Source: Bradyrhizobium lablabi (GTDB taxonomy: Bacteria > Pseudomonadota > Alphaproteobacteria > Rhizobiales > Xanthobacteraceae). Taken from it: a DNA stretch of 64,000 bases. A program made the translations under genes and the position numbers. The stretch covers positions 7,412,501-7,476,500 of the forward strand of contig NZ_LT670844.1 in assembly GCF_900141755.1 (NCBI RefSeq), read 5' to 3'. Each line of letters opens with the position of its first letter. The first letter of the stretch is position 1. Below, piece by piece: positions 9,896-18,248 of this stretch. The notes under the pieces are model-generated. The model saw nothing but the letters and a program-made list of their open reading frames with translations, searched no databases and was not told the DNA's origin.

Positions 9896-10051
9896 GAATG
9901 CGCCCTCGTGAGAGATACGGGACGCGATACTTGGGCATGTCGCCTCGTGGGGGGATCGCAAAACCCCCATGGCCGTATTACAGCGAAACCGGCGCCCGCT
10001 GTCAATGCGCTTCGTCGGGCTTTGCCGCCATCGTGAGGATGGGGTTTCGAT

Positions 10052-10501
10052 ATGCATACATTCGCCGCGGCAGGAACTGGCTTCCTGCTCGCTGTGCTGT
10101 GGTTCGACCTGATGTTCGACGTGCAGACGCGGAAGTACGACGGCGAGGTGCTGCCGCCCGAAGTACTGGCCTCGATATCGAACTATTACCGCCGCGTCAC
10201 CACGGAAGCCTATCCGATGAATCGCCTGGTCGCTTTGGTCATGTTGCTGACACTTGCCGCCATCTGCGCCGAGATCGTGGAAGGCAAAAACCCGTGGTGG
10301 ATCGGATGGGGCTCGATTGCGCTGGCCGGGAGCGGCTTTGTGCCGACCATGATGCGCACCGTCCCCAACGCTCGCCGGCTCGGCAGCGCTAAGGATTCAC
10401 CGCAAGAACAATCGAGGCTCGCCCGCGCCGTCTGCCGCGATCACATGTTCAGTTTTGCGCGGATGCTTGTGGTACTGATCCTGCAACTGATCGCGAAATA
10501 A
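10052..10501 (+). CDS. Membrane protein of unknown function
   Basis: 149 residues with about four hydrophobic segments (approximately 2-18, 58-78, 84-100 and 130-147). It starts MHTFAAAGTGFLLAVLWFDL, followed by an acidic and aromatic loop. GAGGAT lies ahead of the ATG. It is divergent from the chromate pair and could share its regulation, but no metal-binding motif is visible. Confidence 0.7.
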   Translation: MHTFAAAGTGFLLAVLWFDLMFDVQTRKYDGEVLPPEVLASISNYYRRVTTEAYPMNRLVALVMLLTLAAICAEIVEGKNPWWIGWGSIALAGSGFVPTMMRTVPNARRLGSAKDSPQEQSRLARAVCRDHMFSFARMLVVLILQLIAK

Positions 10502-10502
10502 A

Positions 10503-10582
10503 GTAGGACGGATTAGCGTCAGCGTAATCCGCCGTTACGCCGGTCGGGATGGCGGGCTACGCTTCGCTAACCCGCCCTACAC
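10503..10582. repeat. Dispersed palindromic repeat, GGATTAG family, copy 2
   Basis: GTAGGACGGATTAGCGTCAG-type left half with its complement CGTAATCCGCC, then GGCGGGCTACGCTTCGCTAA and CCCGCCCTAC. Related to 3180-3264 with the two hairpin modules in the other order or orientation. It directly follows the stop of the membrane protein gene. Confidence 0.75.
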
Positions 10583-10668
10583 ACCGCAATTTGATCCCGC
10601 GATACGCGCAGAAATAATATCAGTGCGTCGGCGTGATTTTCCGCGTCTGCCGCTGAGGGAGGAATAAT

Positions 10669-11499
10669 ATGATCCGGACGAGTGCTCTCGTTGCCGTGCT
10701 GTTGTCGGCTGTTGTTTCTGTTGCTCCCGGCCAGGCGCAGTCCGCAAAACCGGGCGTCGAGAAACTTTACATTCTCAATTGCGGCGAGGGTGTTGCCGGC
10801 GATATCTCGCGCTGGACGCCCGGGGTCAACGAGGGCAAGTCGATGGATTTCGTCGACACTTGCTATCTCATCAAGCACGCGCAGGGCTGGTTTTTGTGGG
10901 ACACCGGCATTCCTGATGCGGTCGCGGCGATGCCGAACGGCCTGCCGCCGGCCGATCCGAAGGCCGTCTATTGGCGCCGGCCGAAGACGTTGGCGGCGCA
11001 GCTCGATCAGCTCGGCGTAAAACCTTCCGACGTCAAGGCGATGGCGGTTTCGCATACCCATCCCGACCATATCGGCAATGTCGAGATGTTCCCGACCGCC
11101 ATGCTCTATGTGCAGAAAGCCGAATACGAATGGCCCGGCGCCAACAATGCGCCGCGATTCAAGCCGGAGCATCCCGTGACAAAACTGGACGGGGACCGCG
11201 ATGTCTTCGGCGACGGCAGCATCACGATTCTCTCGACGCCGGGCCATACGCCCGGTCATCAGTCGCTATTGATAAAACTGCCCAAGACGGGCGCGCTGGT
11301 TCTCTCCGGCGATGCCGTGCATTTCAAGAGCAATTGGGATAACCGCGGGGTTCCCGTCAACAATTTCAGCAAAGAGCAGACGCTGGCCTCGATGCAAAAG
11401 ATCGCGGATACGCTGACCAAGGAAAACGCCCAATTATGGATCAACCACGACAAGGCGCAGCGCGACGGCCTCAAAATGTCTCCCGAGTTCTACGATTGA
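10669..11499 (+). CDS. Secreted metallo-beta-lactamase-fold hydrolase, AHL-lactonase-like
   Basis: 276 residues with a signal peptide (first ~24 residues, ending GQAQS). Zinc ligands: SHTHPDHIGN (HxHxDH), His in TPGHTPGHQS, Asp in LSGDAVHF and the late His in WINHDKAQ. The SHTHPDH arrangement and the domain layout resemble N-acyl-homoserine-lactonase-type proteins, but other lactonases share them. Location is probably periplasmic. GGGAGGA precedes the ATG. Substrate is not determinable from sequence. Confidence 0.8.
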   Translation: MIRTSALVAVLLSAVVSVAPGQAQSAKPGVEKLYILNCGEGVAGDISRWTPGVNEGKSMDFVDTCYLIKHAQGWFLWDTGIPDAVAAMPNGLPPADPKAVYWRRPKTLAAQLDQLGVKPSDVKAMAVSHTHPDHIGNVEMFPTAMLYVQKAEYEWPGANNAPRFKPEHPVTKLDGDRDVFGDGSITILSTPGHTPGHQSLLIKLPKTGALVLSGDAVHFKSNWDNRGVPVNNFSKEQTLASMQKIADTLTKENAQLWINHDKAQRDGLKMSPEFYD

Positions 11500-11532
11500 G
11501 GAAAAGCGCATCGCGCTTGGGGGAGGCGGCGG

Positions 11533-12429
11533 GTGAGTGAATGGATCGGGGTCGCGATCGCATTGCTGTCGAGCTGCCTCGGCGGATCGGCGGCGGCAAT
11601 CACGCGCTATCTGGTTGGCAGCGCCGATCCGGTTACGCTCGCCATTCTGCGCTGGGGAATAGGGTTTGCGTGCCTGCTGCCGACCGCGTGGCTGCTCCGT
11701 GTGCGATGGCCGCCGCGCCGCGATTGGCCTGCCGTCGTCACGCTGGGGCTTTGCTTCTTCGGACTGTTCTTCGTGCTCTATAATATCGCGATCGGCTATA
11801 CCACCGCGGCGCGCGCAAGCCTGGCGCTGGCGACGCTGCCGCTGCACACCATGGTGGTCGGGGCACTGCTCGGTGTCGAGCCGCTGACGATGCGCAAGAC
11901 CATAGGCGTCTCCGTGGCCGTGCTCGGCGTGGTCGCGGCGCTTGCATCCGGGCTGTCGGCGGCCCCGCAAGGCGCGTGGCGCGGCGAACTGATTATGACC
12001 GGGGCGGTATTTTGCATGGCGTTCTATAACGTCTGGTCGCGTCCCTTCATCCAGCGATCGAGCGCGCTCGGTTTTCTCACGGTCGGGATGGGGGCGGGCG
12101 CCGCGGCGCTGATCCTGGTGGGATCGTTGACCGGCAGTATAGCGGTGTTGGGCGCGCTCAATACGGCGCAATGGATTGCCGGCGTCTATCTCGGCATCGG
12201 CGGCGGCGCGCTGGCGTTCATCCTGTGGGTGATGGCGCTCGCCCGCGCGACGCCGACCCGCGTCGCCTCGACCATGACGGTCAATCCGATCGCGGCGGGG
12301 CTGCTCGCGACGCAGTTGGTCGGCGAGCCGATCACGCCCAATCTCGTCGTCGGGCTCGTTGCCGTATTCGCCGGCATTTGGATCGCAACGACCGAACCCG
12401 CAAAGCGTGAAATCCCGACCTCATCCTGA
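11533..12429 (+). CDS. DMT-superfamily (EamA) transporter
   Basis: 298 residues, ten membrane segments in two EamA repeats (residues ~1-140 and ~150-290). It begins at GTG 11533 after GGGAGGCGGCGG. Family members export amino acids or metabolites; the substrate here is unknown. The last codons and stop (…TSS stop) fall inside a dispersed repeat that begins at 12418, so the protein's C terminus has probably been rewritten by repeat insertion. Confidence 0.85.
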   Translation: MSEWIGVAIALLSSCLGGSAAAITRYLVGSADPVTLAILRWGIGFACLLPTAWLLRVRWPPRRDWPAVVTLGLCFFGLFFVLYNIAIGYTTAARASLALATLPLHTMVVGALLGVEPLTMRKTIGVSVAVLGVVAALASGLSAAPQGAWRGELIMTGAVFCMAFYNVWSRPFIQRSSALGFLTVGMGAGAAALILVGSLTGSIAVLGALNTAQWIAGVYLGIGGGALAFILWVMALARATPTRVASTMTVNPIAAGLLATQLVGEPITPNLVVGLVAVFAGIWIATTEPAKREIPTSS

Positions 12430-12538
12430 GGAGCGCGCTCTTGCGCGCGTCTCGAAGGATGGCCGCGAGTCCAAATGCTGCATCCATCCTTCGAGACGCT
12501 TGCTTCGCAAGCTCCTCAGGATGAGGTCGGAGATATAT
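12418..12538. repeat. Dispersed palindromic repeat, CATCCTGAGGAGC family, copy 1
   Basis: Outer arms CCTCATCCTGAGGAGCGCGC and the complementary GCTCCTCAGGATGAGG, with inner modules TCTCGAAGGATGG and CCATCCTTCGAGACGC. It overlaps the stop codon of the EamA gene. Other copies: 19354-19453, 28682-28789, 32276-32386. Confidence 0.88.
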
Positions 12539-12543
12539 CGCGC

Positions 12544-14028
12544 CTAGGTTCGAAACACCGGATCGCCGTAAGGGTAATACTGTTTCAGGTCGACATTCTC
12601 GTAAGGAAGTCCGTCCAGACGAACCGTTCCCAGAAACGGCTCGGTCGGTTCGACCAAAAGAATCGTCTTGGCAAACCCGTTGTCGTAAAAACCGCGCCGG
12701 AAATGCACGCGCGACTTGATCGCCATGACCTGGAACGCATCGATGTCCAGTCCCAGATTTTTCAGCGGGAACGGCTCCATGATCTGCACCAGATAGGTGC
12801 TCAGGATCAGCACATTGCCGCGGCCGAATTTTACGCACACCCAGAACTGACCGTGGCCCTCTATGGCGTTCAGGATGGTGCCCTGGATGCGCACTGGTTC
12901 TCCTGCCGATTCATCCGCCAGTCCGCCGACCTCCATGTCAAAGGGATCGCCGGCTTTCGCGCCCTGCGCCTTGAGCTTTGCGGTGGTCTTGGCGTCCGCG
13001 ATCGTTGCGATCAGCGTGTTGGAAAGATCGTGCGCGATGATCTCCTTCAACAGCCAGGTCGCATAGCCGGAGCGGTCGCTGTGATCGGCCAGCACGACCG
13101 GCGTCTTGCCGGCCTCGACGGCTTGTTTTGCGAGTGTGACGCCCTCGGGAATGCTGTGCACCTTGGTCGACGTCAAAAGCGCTTTCCGTTGCCGCCACGC
13201 CGTCTCTGCCATGTCGCGGCTGACCTCTGCGGCGAGTGCGGGATTTCCATTGGTCAGCACCTGCACCGTCATGCCGACATCGGGCACGTCGGCAAACGGA
13301 AAGCCGAAGAAGACATTGACATAGACGTCCGGCTCGCGCGCTTCCCACACCAGCGCCCGCTGGATCAGGTCCATCCAGGGCGACGCGCCGGTCCATTGCA
13401 GCACGGTCGGCGAGATGATCGGGATTTTTTTCGTCACATGCGCCGGCTTGTAGTCGCCCCGGATCGCCCGCACCAGGGTTCGCGCCGCGCGCTCGCCCTG
13501 CAAATAGCCGTCATAATGCGGAAAATATTTCACCGCGAACGCCATGTCGGCGTATTTCAGGAATTGCTCGTCCTCATTGCCATGGAGATCGAAGGTCGCG
13601 GCGATGAAGGCTTTCGGGCCGACCACCTCGCGCACCCGCCGCGCCAGCTCGGCCTCCGGGCGAGGGACGCCACGCACCGCCATGGCACCATGCAGGCAGA
13701 GATAGATGCCGTCGAACGGTTTTTCCGATTTGATCCCGTCGATCATCTTGCCGACGAAGGTCTCATAGGCCTCTTGCGTGACCCATCCGGATCCCATGTA
13801 GGTCTTCGGCCATAGCGGCGACTCGATGCCGACCAGTTCGACGCCATCGAACTCCCGCGCCATCTTCACAAAGCCGCCCATGAAATATTTCGGGTCGAAA
13901 TTTAATAGCGCCTCGCCCTTGGCCGGCGAGCCCGGATAGATGAAATCGTCCAGCGTGGTATCGTTTTTGAGAAAGGTAACGGTCTCGTGCGAGAAATGCA
14001 GCACGCCGATACGGATAGGATTACTCAC
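12544..14028 (-). CDS. M81-family metallopeptidase, MlrC (microcystinase C) type
   Basis: 494 residues. The N-terminal domain has HFSHETVTF (HET metal site), FIAATFDLHGN (DLHGN metal site) and VKYFPHYDG; the second domain has VLADHSDRSGYATW. These are the MlrC signature positions. Characterised MlrC linearises or degrades microcystin peptides, but most homologues act on unknown small peptides or amides, so no substrate is claimed. The GTG at 14028 is preferred since GGAGGG lies 8 bp upstream and the family N terminus (RIGVLHFSHE) follows at once. Confidence 0.85.
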   Translation of the reverse strand: MSNPIRIGVLHFSHETVTFLKNDTTLDDFIYPGSPAKGEALLNFDPKYFMGGFVKMAREFDGVELVGIESPLWPKTYMGSGWVTQEAYETFVGKMIDGIKSEKPFDGIYLCLHGAMAVRGVPRPEAELARRVREVVGPKAFIAATFDLHGNEDEQFLKYADMAFAVKYFPHYDGYLQGERAARTLVRAIRGDYKPAHVTKKIPIISPTVLQWTGASPWMDLIQRALVWEAREPDVYVNVFFGFPFADVPDVGMTVQVLTNGNPALAAEVSRDMAETAWRQRKALLTSTKVHSIPEGVTLAKQAVEAGKTPVVLADHSDRSGYATWLLKEIIAHDLSNTLIATIADAKTTAKLKAQGAKAGDPFDMEVGGLADESAGEPVRIQGTILNAIEGHGQFWVCVKFGRGNVLILSTYLVQIMEPFPLKNLGLDIDAFQVMAIKSRVHFRRGFYDNGFAKTILLVEPTEPFLGTVRLDGLPYENVDLKQYYPYGDPVFRT

Positions 14029-14119
14029 GACCGCTTGCCCTCCAAATTGACCGCACCGCATCTCAGCGCGTCCGATGCGCCATTGTGGCATCGAAAAAGG
14101 GCCGCGCCAATGTCAGAGC

Positions 14120-14569
14120 TTACGGGCTAGGGCGGCGCGCGACATAACCAACGCGAAGCCCCGGCTCGAAGCCGCAACGCTGATAGAAGCGATGCACGCG
14201 CGGGTCCTTGCGACCGCTTTGCAGCAGCACGTGGTAACAGTCTTTTGCCCAGGCCAAAGCAAGCGCGGCATGAACCACGGCGCGGCCATGTCCTTGGCCT
14301 TGAAACTCCGGATGCGTCACCACGTTTTCGAGAAAGCCGTGCCGCTGTCCCCCTCGCAAGATATTTGGCGCGGTGATCAGCATGCAGGTCGCAACGATCT
14401 TTGCGTCCACGGCGGAGACGAACACGGCGACGCCGTCGTGGGACAGCATTTCCAGCCAAATCTGCTCGGCCCGCGCCATCGGCTCCGCACTGGCGCTTAC
14501 CTCGGCGACTCGATAGAGCTCGAGCAGCGAAGCAAGGTCGGCCGCTTGAGCAAGCCTGGCGTTGGGCAT
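14120..14569 (-). CDS. GNAT-family N-acetyltransferase
   Basis: 149 residues from ATG 14569 (MPNARLAQAADL), or 164 from a GTG at 14614; neither has a strong ribosome-binding site. The acetyl-CoA motif is VVTHPEFQGQGHGRAVV, followed by the C-terminal FYQRCGFEPGLR. It transfers acetyl from acetyl-CoA to an amine; the substrate is unknown. Convergent with nothing nearby; the next genes on this strand start at 14874 and 16087. Confidence 0.82.
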   Translation of the reverse strand: MPNARLAQAADLASLLELYRVAEVSASAEPMARAEQIWLEMLSHDGVAVFVSAVDAKIVATCMLITAPNILRGGQRHGFLENVVTHPEFQGQGHGRAVVHAALALAWAKDCYHVLLQSGRKDPRVHRFYQRCGFEPGLRVGYVARRPSP

Positions 14570-14682
14570 CTGGAATACCGAATTGTGAATCGCAGGCCAG
14601 TCTAACAGATTCACAACGCCGTGATGGCTCGATCTCGATCATCGAACGCGTTGGCTTTCGAGCACCGTCACGCGGGAGTGTA

Positions 14683-14874
14683 TCAATTCCGCGGCGCGGA
14701 CATCGGGGGAGGGCCGAAGCCAGTGGCCTTCTTCGGCTTCAGCGTTCCGACATAGAACGACGACCCCGCGACCAGGAAAAGGCAGACGAGATAGACGACA
14801 TAGGATTGCGGCGGCGTGATTGCCCACTGCACGAAGCGTCTGATTGCCGATCCCGGGCCGGTCTCTCTTTCCAT
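14683..14874 (-). CDS. Small membrane protein, unknown function
   Basis: 63 residues: basic N terminus, one membrane segment (about residues 22-42: PQSYVVYLVCLFLVAGSSF), then a Lys/Pro-rich tail. Only a weak ribosome-binding site is visible. Composition and codon use look like a real gene. No function inferred. Confidence 0.55.
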   Translation of the reverse strand: MERETGPGSAIRRFVQWAITPPQSYVVYLVCLFLVAGSSFYVGTLKPKKATGFGPPPMSAPRN

Positions 14875-14920
14875 GGCGAGGTTCTGCTCGAAATAGTGCG
14901 GAATTGGAAGGGCAAATGTA

Positions 14921-16087
14921 TCAGGCGCGTTCCGTTCCCGGCGGCTGCTTCCGCAGCAATGACAGCGCCAATAGCGCCGACAGGCTGAGCGCGGAGGAGA
15001 CGATCAGGATGCTGCTTCCCATGATGTCGATCAAGAGGCCGAATACCAGGGGTGCTGCCGCCTGCGCCATCCGCGCCGGCGCGCCGATGATGCCGAGCCG
15101 GTAGCCATAATTCTGCGGCCCAAAAATCGCCAGTGGCAGCGTGCCGCGCGCAATCGTCAGCACGCCGTTGCCGGCGCCATGAAAGATCGCGAACACACTG
15201 GCCGCTGCACCCCCGCCGAGCGCGACGATGGCCGCGCCGATCGGATGCATCACGCAGGCAAGTTTTGTGGAAAACAGCGGATGATAGCGGGCGAGCACGC
15301 TCGCCTCTACGACGCGGGCGAACACCTGCGCCGGCCCGATCAGCGCGCCGGCCGCCACCGCCTGTAGCGCGGTGGCGCCGGCTGATTCCAGGATGCGGGG
15401 GAGATGCGCCGCCATCGCGCCGGTGACGCTCCAGGCCGCGGCAAAGGCGAACGCCAGCAGCACCATGGTGCGGTCGATCGGGATATGCGGTTTTGTCGAT
15501 GTCGCGACCGTAGCCTTCGCGCCCGCTACCTTCGGCAGCATGAAAAAATTGATCGGCAGGCCGATCAGGATATGCGCGAGAGCCCAGGCGAAACAGGTGT
15601 TGCGCCAGCCGATCGCCTCCAGGCCCCACGCGGTCAGCGGCCAGCCGACGGTAGAGGCAAACCCCGCGAGCAGCGTGATGCCGGTGATCGGCCGCCGCGC
15701 CGCGTCGCCATAGATGCGCCCGAGTGCGGCGAAGGCGGCGTCGTATAGGCCAAATCCCATGCCGATGCCGAGCAGCAGCCAGGCCGCGACCAGCATCGGT
15801 ATCGAATAGGTAAACCCGAGCAGCACCAGCCCCCCGGCCAGCGTCAGATTGGAGGCCGACAAAACGGGCCGGCCACCGACGAGATCAATCTGCCGGCCGA
15901 CGCGCGGGCCGAGCAGCGCCGATATCACCAGGGATGCCGAGAACGCGGCAAAAATCCAGTTCGAGGAGACGCCGAGATCGCGCGCGATCGGATCGGCCAA
16001 AATGGCGGGCAGATAGTAGCTGGAGGCCCAGGCCAGGGTCTGCGTCGTGCCGAGCGCCAGGATCAGGGGAAGCTGGCGTCCGTTCAT
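14921..16087 (-). CDS. MFS transporter divergent from arsR
   Basis: 388 residues, twelve hydrophobic segments, major facilitator fold (GPRVGRQIDLVGGRPV is the loop 2-3 motif). It is divergent from arsR, so export of an arsenical or another metalloid is plausible, but MFS sequence alone does not show this. The start region is odd: the 17 bp at 16084-16100 covering the start codon are identical to those of the DUF2306 gene at 17548-17564. Confidence 0.85.
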   Translation of the reverse strand: MNGRQLPLILALGTTQTLAWASSYYLPAILADPIARDLGVSSNWIFAAFSASLVISALLGPRVGRQIDLVGGRPVLSASNLTLAGGLVLLGFTYSIPMLVAAWLLLGIGMGFGLYDAAFAALGRIYGDAARRPITGITLLAGFASTVGWPLTAWGLEAIGWRNTCFAWALAHILIGLPINFFMLPKVAGAKATVATSTKPHIPIDRTMVLLAFAFAAAWSVTGAMAAHLPRILESAGATALQAVAAGALIGPAQVFARVVEASVLARYHPLFSTKLACVMHPIGAAIVALGGGAAASVFAIFHGAGNGVLTIARGTLPLAIFGPQNYGYRLGIIGAPARMAQAAAPLVFGLLIDIMGSSILIVSSALSLSALLALSLLRKQPPGTERA

Positions 16088-16121
16088 GGCTTCACGTCTC
16101 TCACCAACAATCGCCTCGGGG

Positions 16122-16163
16122 TTGACAGCGATACCTTATTTCTATAATTCTGGATATATGGAA
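16122..16163 (+). promoter_or_regulatory. Candidate arsR promoter and operator
   Basis: TTGACA at 16122-16127 and TATAAT at 16143-16148 with a short 15-bp spacer. An imperfect dyad TTCTATA (16140-16146) / TATGGAA (16157-16163) overlaps the -10 box and the arsR start codon, as expected for an autoregulatory ArsR operator. With this -10 the transcript would begin only a few bases before the ATG, so the mRNA may be nearly leaderless. Confidence 0.5.
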
Positions 16164-16511
16164 TCAGAGCAAGCCATTTTAGCGCTCGCGGCGCTGGCTC
16201 AGTCCACCCGGCTCGGCGTGTTCCGCCTGTTGGTGAAGCACGAACCGGAGGGGCTTGCGGCCGGCGATATCGCGCGGGCGATTGCGGTCCCGCAGAACAC
16301 CATGTCGGCGCATCTTGCGATCCTCGCGCGCGCGGGACTGGTGATGAGCGAGCGCAAGAGCCGTTCGATCATCTACCGGGCAAATCTGGCGAGGTTTCAA
16401 GAGCTGACGTCATTCATGGTTGAAGACTGTTGCGGCGGTCGCGCGGAACAGTGCGCGCCGATTGCCGGATGCAAGCCCGCGCGCGGCAAGCGCGCCAAGG
16501 TTACGGCCTGA
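16158..16511 (+). CDS. arsR: ArsR-family metalloregulator
   Basis: 117 residues. Winged helix with IARAIAVPQNTMSAHLAIL as the recognition region. The tail has CCGGRAEQCAPIAGC: a Cys pair plus two further Cys, a C-terminal type of As(III)-sensing site instead of the classical CVC in helix 3. It should repress the locus until arsenite binds. Start at ATG 16158 directly after the candidate promoter; no strong ribosome-binding site is seen. Confidence 0.88.
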   Translation: MESEQAILALAALAQSTRLGVFRLLVKHEPEGLAAGDIARAIAVPQNTMSAHLAILARAGLVMSERKSRSIIYRANLARFQELTSFMVEDCCGGRAEQCAPIAGCKPARGKRAKVTA

Positions 16512-16523
16512 GGGAGGGATGTC

Positions 16524-17006
16524 ATGAAGCGCCTTCACGTACACGTCGCGGTAGAGGATCTGCCGCACTCGATCGGTTTCTACTCGGCACTGTTCGCAGC
16601 GCGTCCCGCTGTGGTCAAGACCGACTACGCCAAGTGGATGCTCGATGACCCCCGGGTGAATTTTGCCATTTCGACGCGGGGTCGCCAGCCCGGCCTCGAT
16701 CACCTCGGCATTCAGGTCGAGAACGCCGATGAGCTGCAAGAGGTTTATGCGCGATTGCGCAACGCCGGCGGCGAAATCATCGAACAAGGTCAGACCGCCT
16801 GCTGCTACGCAAAATCTGAAAAATCCTGGATCGACGATCCCGCCGGGATCGCCTGGGAAACCTTCCTCACCACCGGCGAGAGCACCGATTATGGCGACGG
16901 CAGCGGCGAACGCGGTCCGCAGGTGGCGCACGAAAAGCAAAGCGCGTGCTGCGCCCCGCAAGCCGCGCCCATAGCTGTAAGTTCAGCCTGCTGCACTTCG
17001 AAATAA
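16524..17006 (+). CDS. arsI: ArsI/CadI-type vicinal-oxygen-chelate protein
   Basis: 160 residues, glyoxalase/bleomycin-resistance fold. The N-terminal half has HVHVAVEDLPHSIGFYSALF (read as two strands and a helix) and LDHLGIQV with a metal-ligand His. TACCYAKSEKSWIDDP contains the Cys pair that in characterised ArsI binds trivalent organoarsenicals. ArsI is a C-As lyase that demethylates methylarsonite. The C-terminal tail adds ACCAPQ and SACCTSK, further Cys pairs. It follows arsR by 12 bp with GGGAGGGATG as ribosome-binding site. Confidence 0.85.
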   Translation: MKRLHVHVAVEDLPHSIGFYSALFAARPAVVKTDYAKWMLDDPRVNFAISTRGRQPGLDHLGIQVENADELQEVYARLRNAGGEIIEQGQTACCYAKSEKSWIDDPAGIAWETFLTTGESTDYGDGSGERGPQVAHEKQSACCAPQAAPIAVSSACCTSK

Positions 17007-17035
17007 AGATTACGGGGTCGCCGCTCAAGCCCGGT

Positions 17036-17551
17036 CTACTGACGTACCAGTGGGTGCCACAACAGAGCGCGGACGATAAGAGGAATCCCGACCGCTGCAG
17101 GCAACAGCCAATACGCCACAGGGGGAAGGTCTCTCCAGAGCGGCAGGCTCTTTCCGTTGTCGACATAAAACGCGATCAGCAGCAGGACGTAAGACGATCC
17201 CATTCCGGTGATGTGCAGCCTGACCCAATGGCGCCAGCGGCGCCGTCTGGCCTCACGGCCAAAACAAGCCGCCGCAAACGACAAGGTTCCGAGGATGAAC
17301 AAGTGGTAGTCTTCAGCCCAGCGAACCGCGGCCAAGCCTGTTGCAGTCAGGAAGACCCCGGCCAAACACCAAAAGTAGATCGTCCCGTTTCGAGGATGGC
17401 GGCCCGCGCGCTTCTCACTAAGCATCGCGATAGCGCCCGTGACCACGCAGGCGAGCCCCAGCAGGACATGAACCCCCACGACTGTCAGGAACACGGGATT
17501 GGTCGAGGGTATTTCGATGCCCGCCACGATGGTCGTTGCTTCAGTGGTCAT
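17036..17551 (-). CDS. DUF2306-like membrane protein inside the ars locus
   Basis: 171 residues from ATG 17551 with about five to six membrane segments (e.g. PVFLTVVGVHVLLGLACVV and SYVLLLIAFYVDN). The layout resembles DUF2306-type proteins: conserved His in HVRLH-like and HWVRLHITG positions. It lies on the opposite strand between arsI and arsC and splits the cluster. Its start shares 17 identical bases with the MFS gene start. Function unknown. Confidence 0.72.
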   Translation of the reverse strand: MTTEATTIVAGIEIPSTNPVFLTVVGVHVLLGLACVVTGAIAMLSEKRAGRHPRNGTIYFWCLAGVFLTATGLAAVRWAEDYHLFILGTLSFAAACFGREARRRRWRHWVRLHITGMGSSYVLLLIAFYVDNGKSLPLWRDLPPVAYWLLPAAVGIPLIVRALLWHPLVRQ

Positions 17552-17720
17552 GGCTTCACGTCTCAGCGTCGACGAGCCGGCGGTCGACGGCGGGGCACCC
17601 AAGCGCGAGAGCAATCGCAATGCAAGCTCAGGAATTGCCGCCGTGGACGGCCCGAAATCTGCGCGCCGCTGATCGAGAACCTCACGCCTTGCTGTCCACC
17701 GAAACAGAGGAGAAAGGTCC

Positions 17721-18248
17721 ATGTCTGAGCACATCTATAACGTTCTCTTCCTGTGCACCGGAAACAGCGCCCGTTCCGTTCTGGCGGAATCGATCATGCG
17801 TAAGGACGGCCACAGTAAATTCCGCAGCTTTTCCGCCGGCAGCCAGCCAAAGGGATCGGTAAATCCGTTCGCGATCAGGGTTTTGAAAAGCCTCGATTAC
17901 CCCACGGACGGTTTGCGCTCGAAGAGCTGGGAAGAATTCGCACGCCCCGATGCGCCGGTGATGGATTTTGTCTTTACGGTTTGCGACAACGCGGCGGGTG
18001 AGACTTGCCCGGTATGGCCGGGACAGCCGATGACGGCACATTGGGGGATCGAAGACCCCGCCGCAGTCGAGGGCACGGACATCTTGAAAGAAGCTGCGTT
18101 TGTTGCCGCGTTTCGTTATCTCAAAAACCGGATCGCGATCTTCACAAGCTTGCCGCTGCGAAGCATCGATAAACTGTCGCTCGGGACAAAGCTGCGCGAT
18201 ATCGGCCGTATCGCGGGAGCAACCTCCGGCCAGGAAAAGGCCGGCTAA
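17721..18248 (+). CDS. arsC: Arsenate reductase, low-molecular-weight phosphatase type
   Basis: 175 residues. The P-loop LFLCTGNSARS (CX5R, Cys near residue 12) is at the N terminus. Asp-Pro of the phosphatase family appears in GIEDPAAVEG. This class reduces As(V) to As(III), usually with thioredoxin or via related thiol relays. AGGAGAAAGG precedes the ATG. The stop overlaps the channel gene start (TAATG). Confidence 0.9.
   Translation: MSEHIYNVLFLCTGNSARSVLAESIMRKDGHSKFRSFSAGSQPKGSVNPFAIRVLKSLDYPTDGLRSKSWEEFARPDAPVMDFVFTVCDNAAGETCPVWPGQPMTAHWGIEDPAAVEGTDILKEAAFVAAFRYLKNRIAIFTSLPLRSIDKLSLGTKLRDIGRIAGATSGQEKAG

Noticed and set aside
10669..11499. Firm call as quorum-quenching AHL lactonase
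   Set aside because: The zinc motif is shared by many lactonases and hydrolases, and a signal peptide is unusual for classical AiiA; kept as AHL-lactonase-like only.
12475..13815. Long plus-strand frame opposite the MlrC-type gene
   Set aside because: Shadow of a GC-rich gene; begins inside a dispersed repeat and has no recognisable domain.
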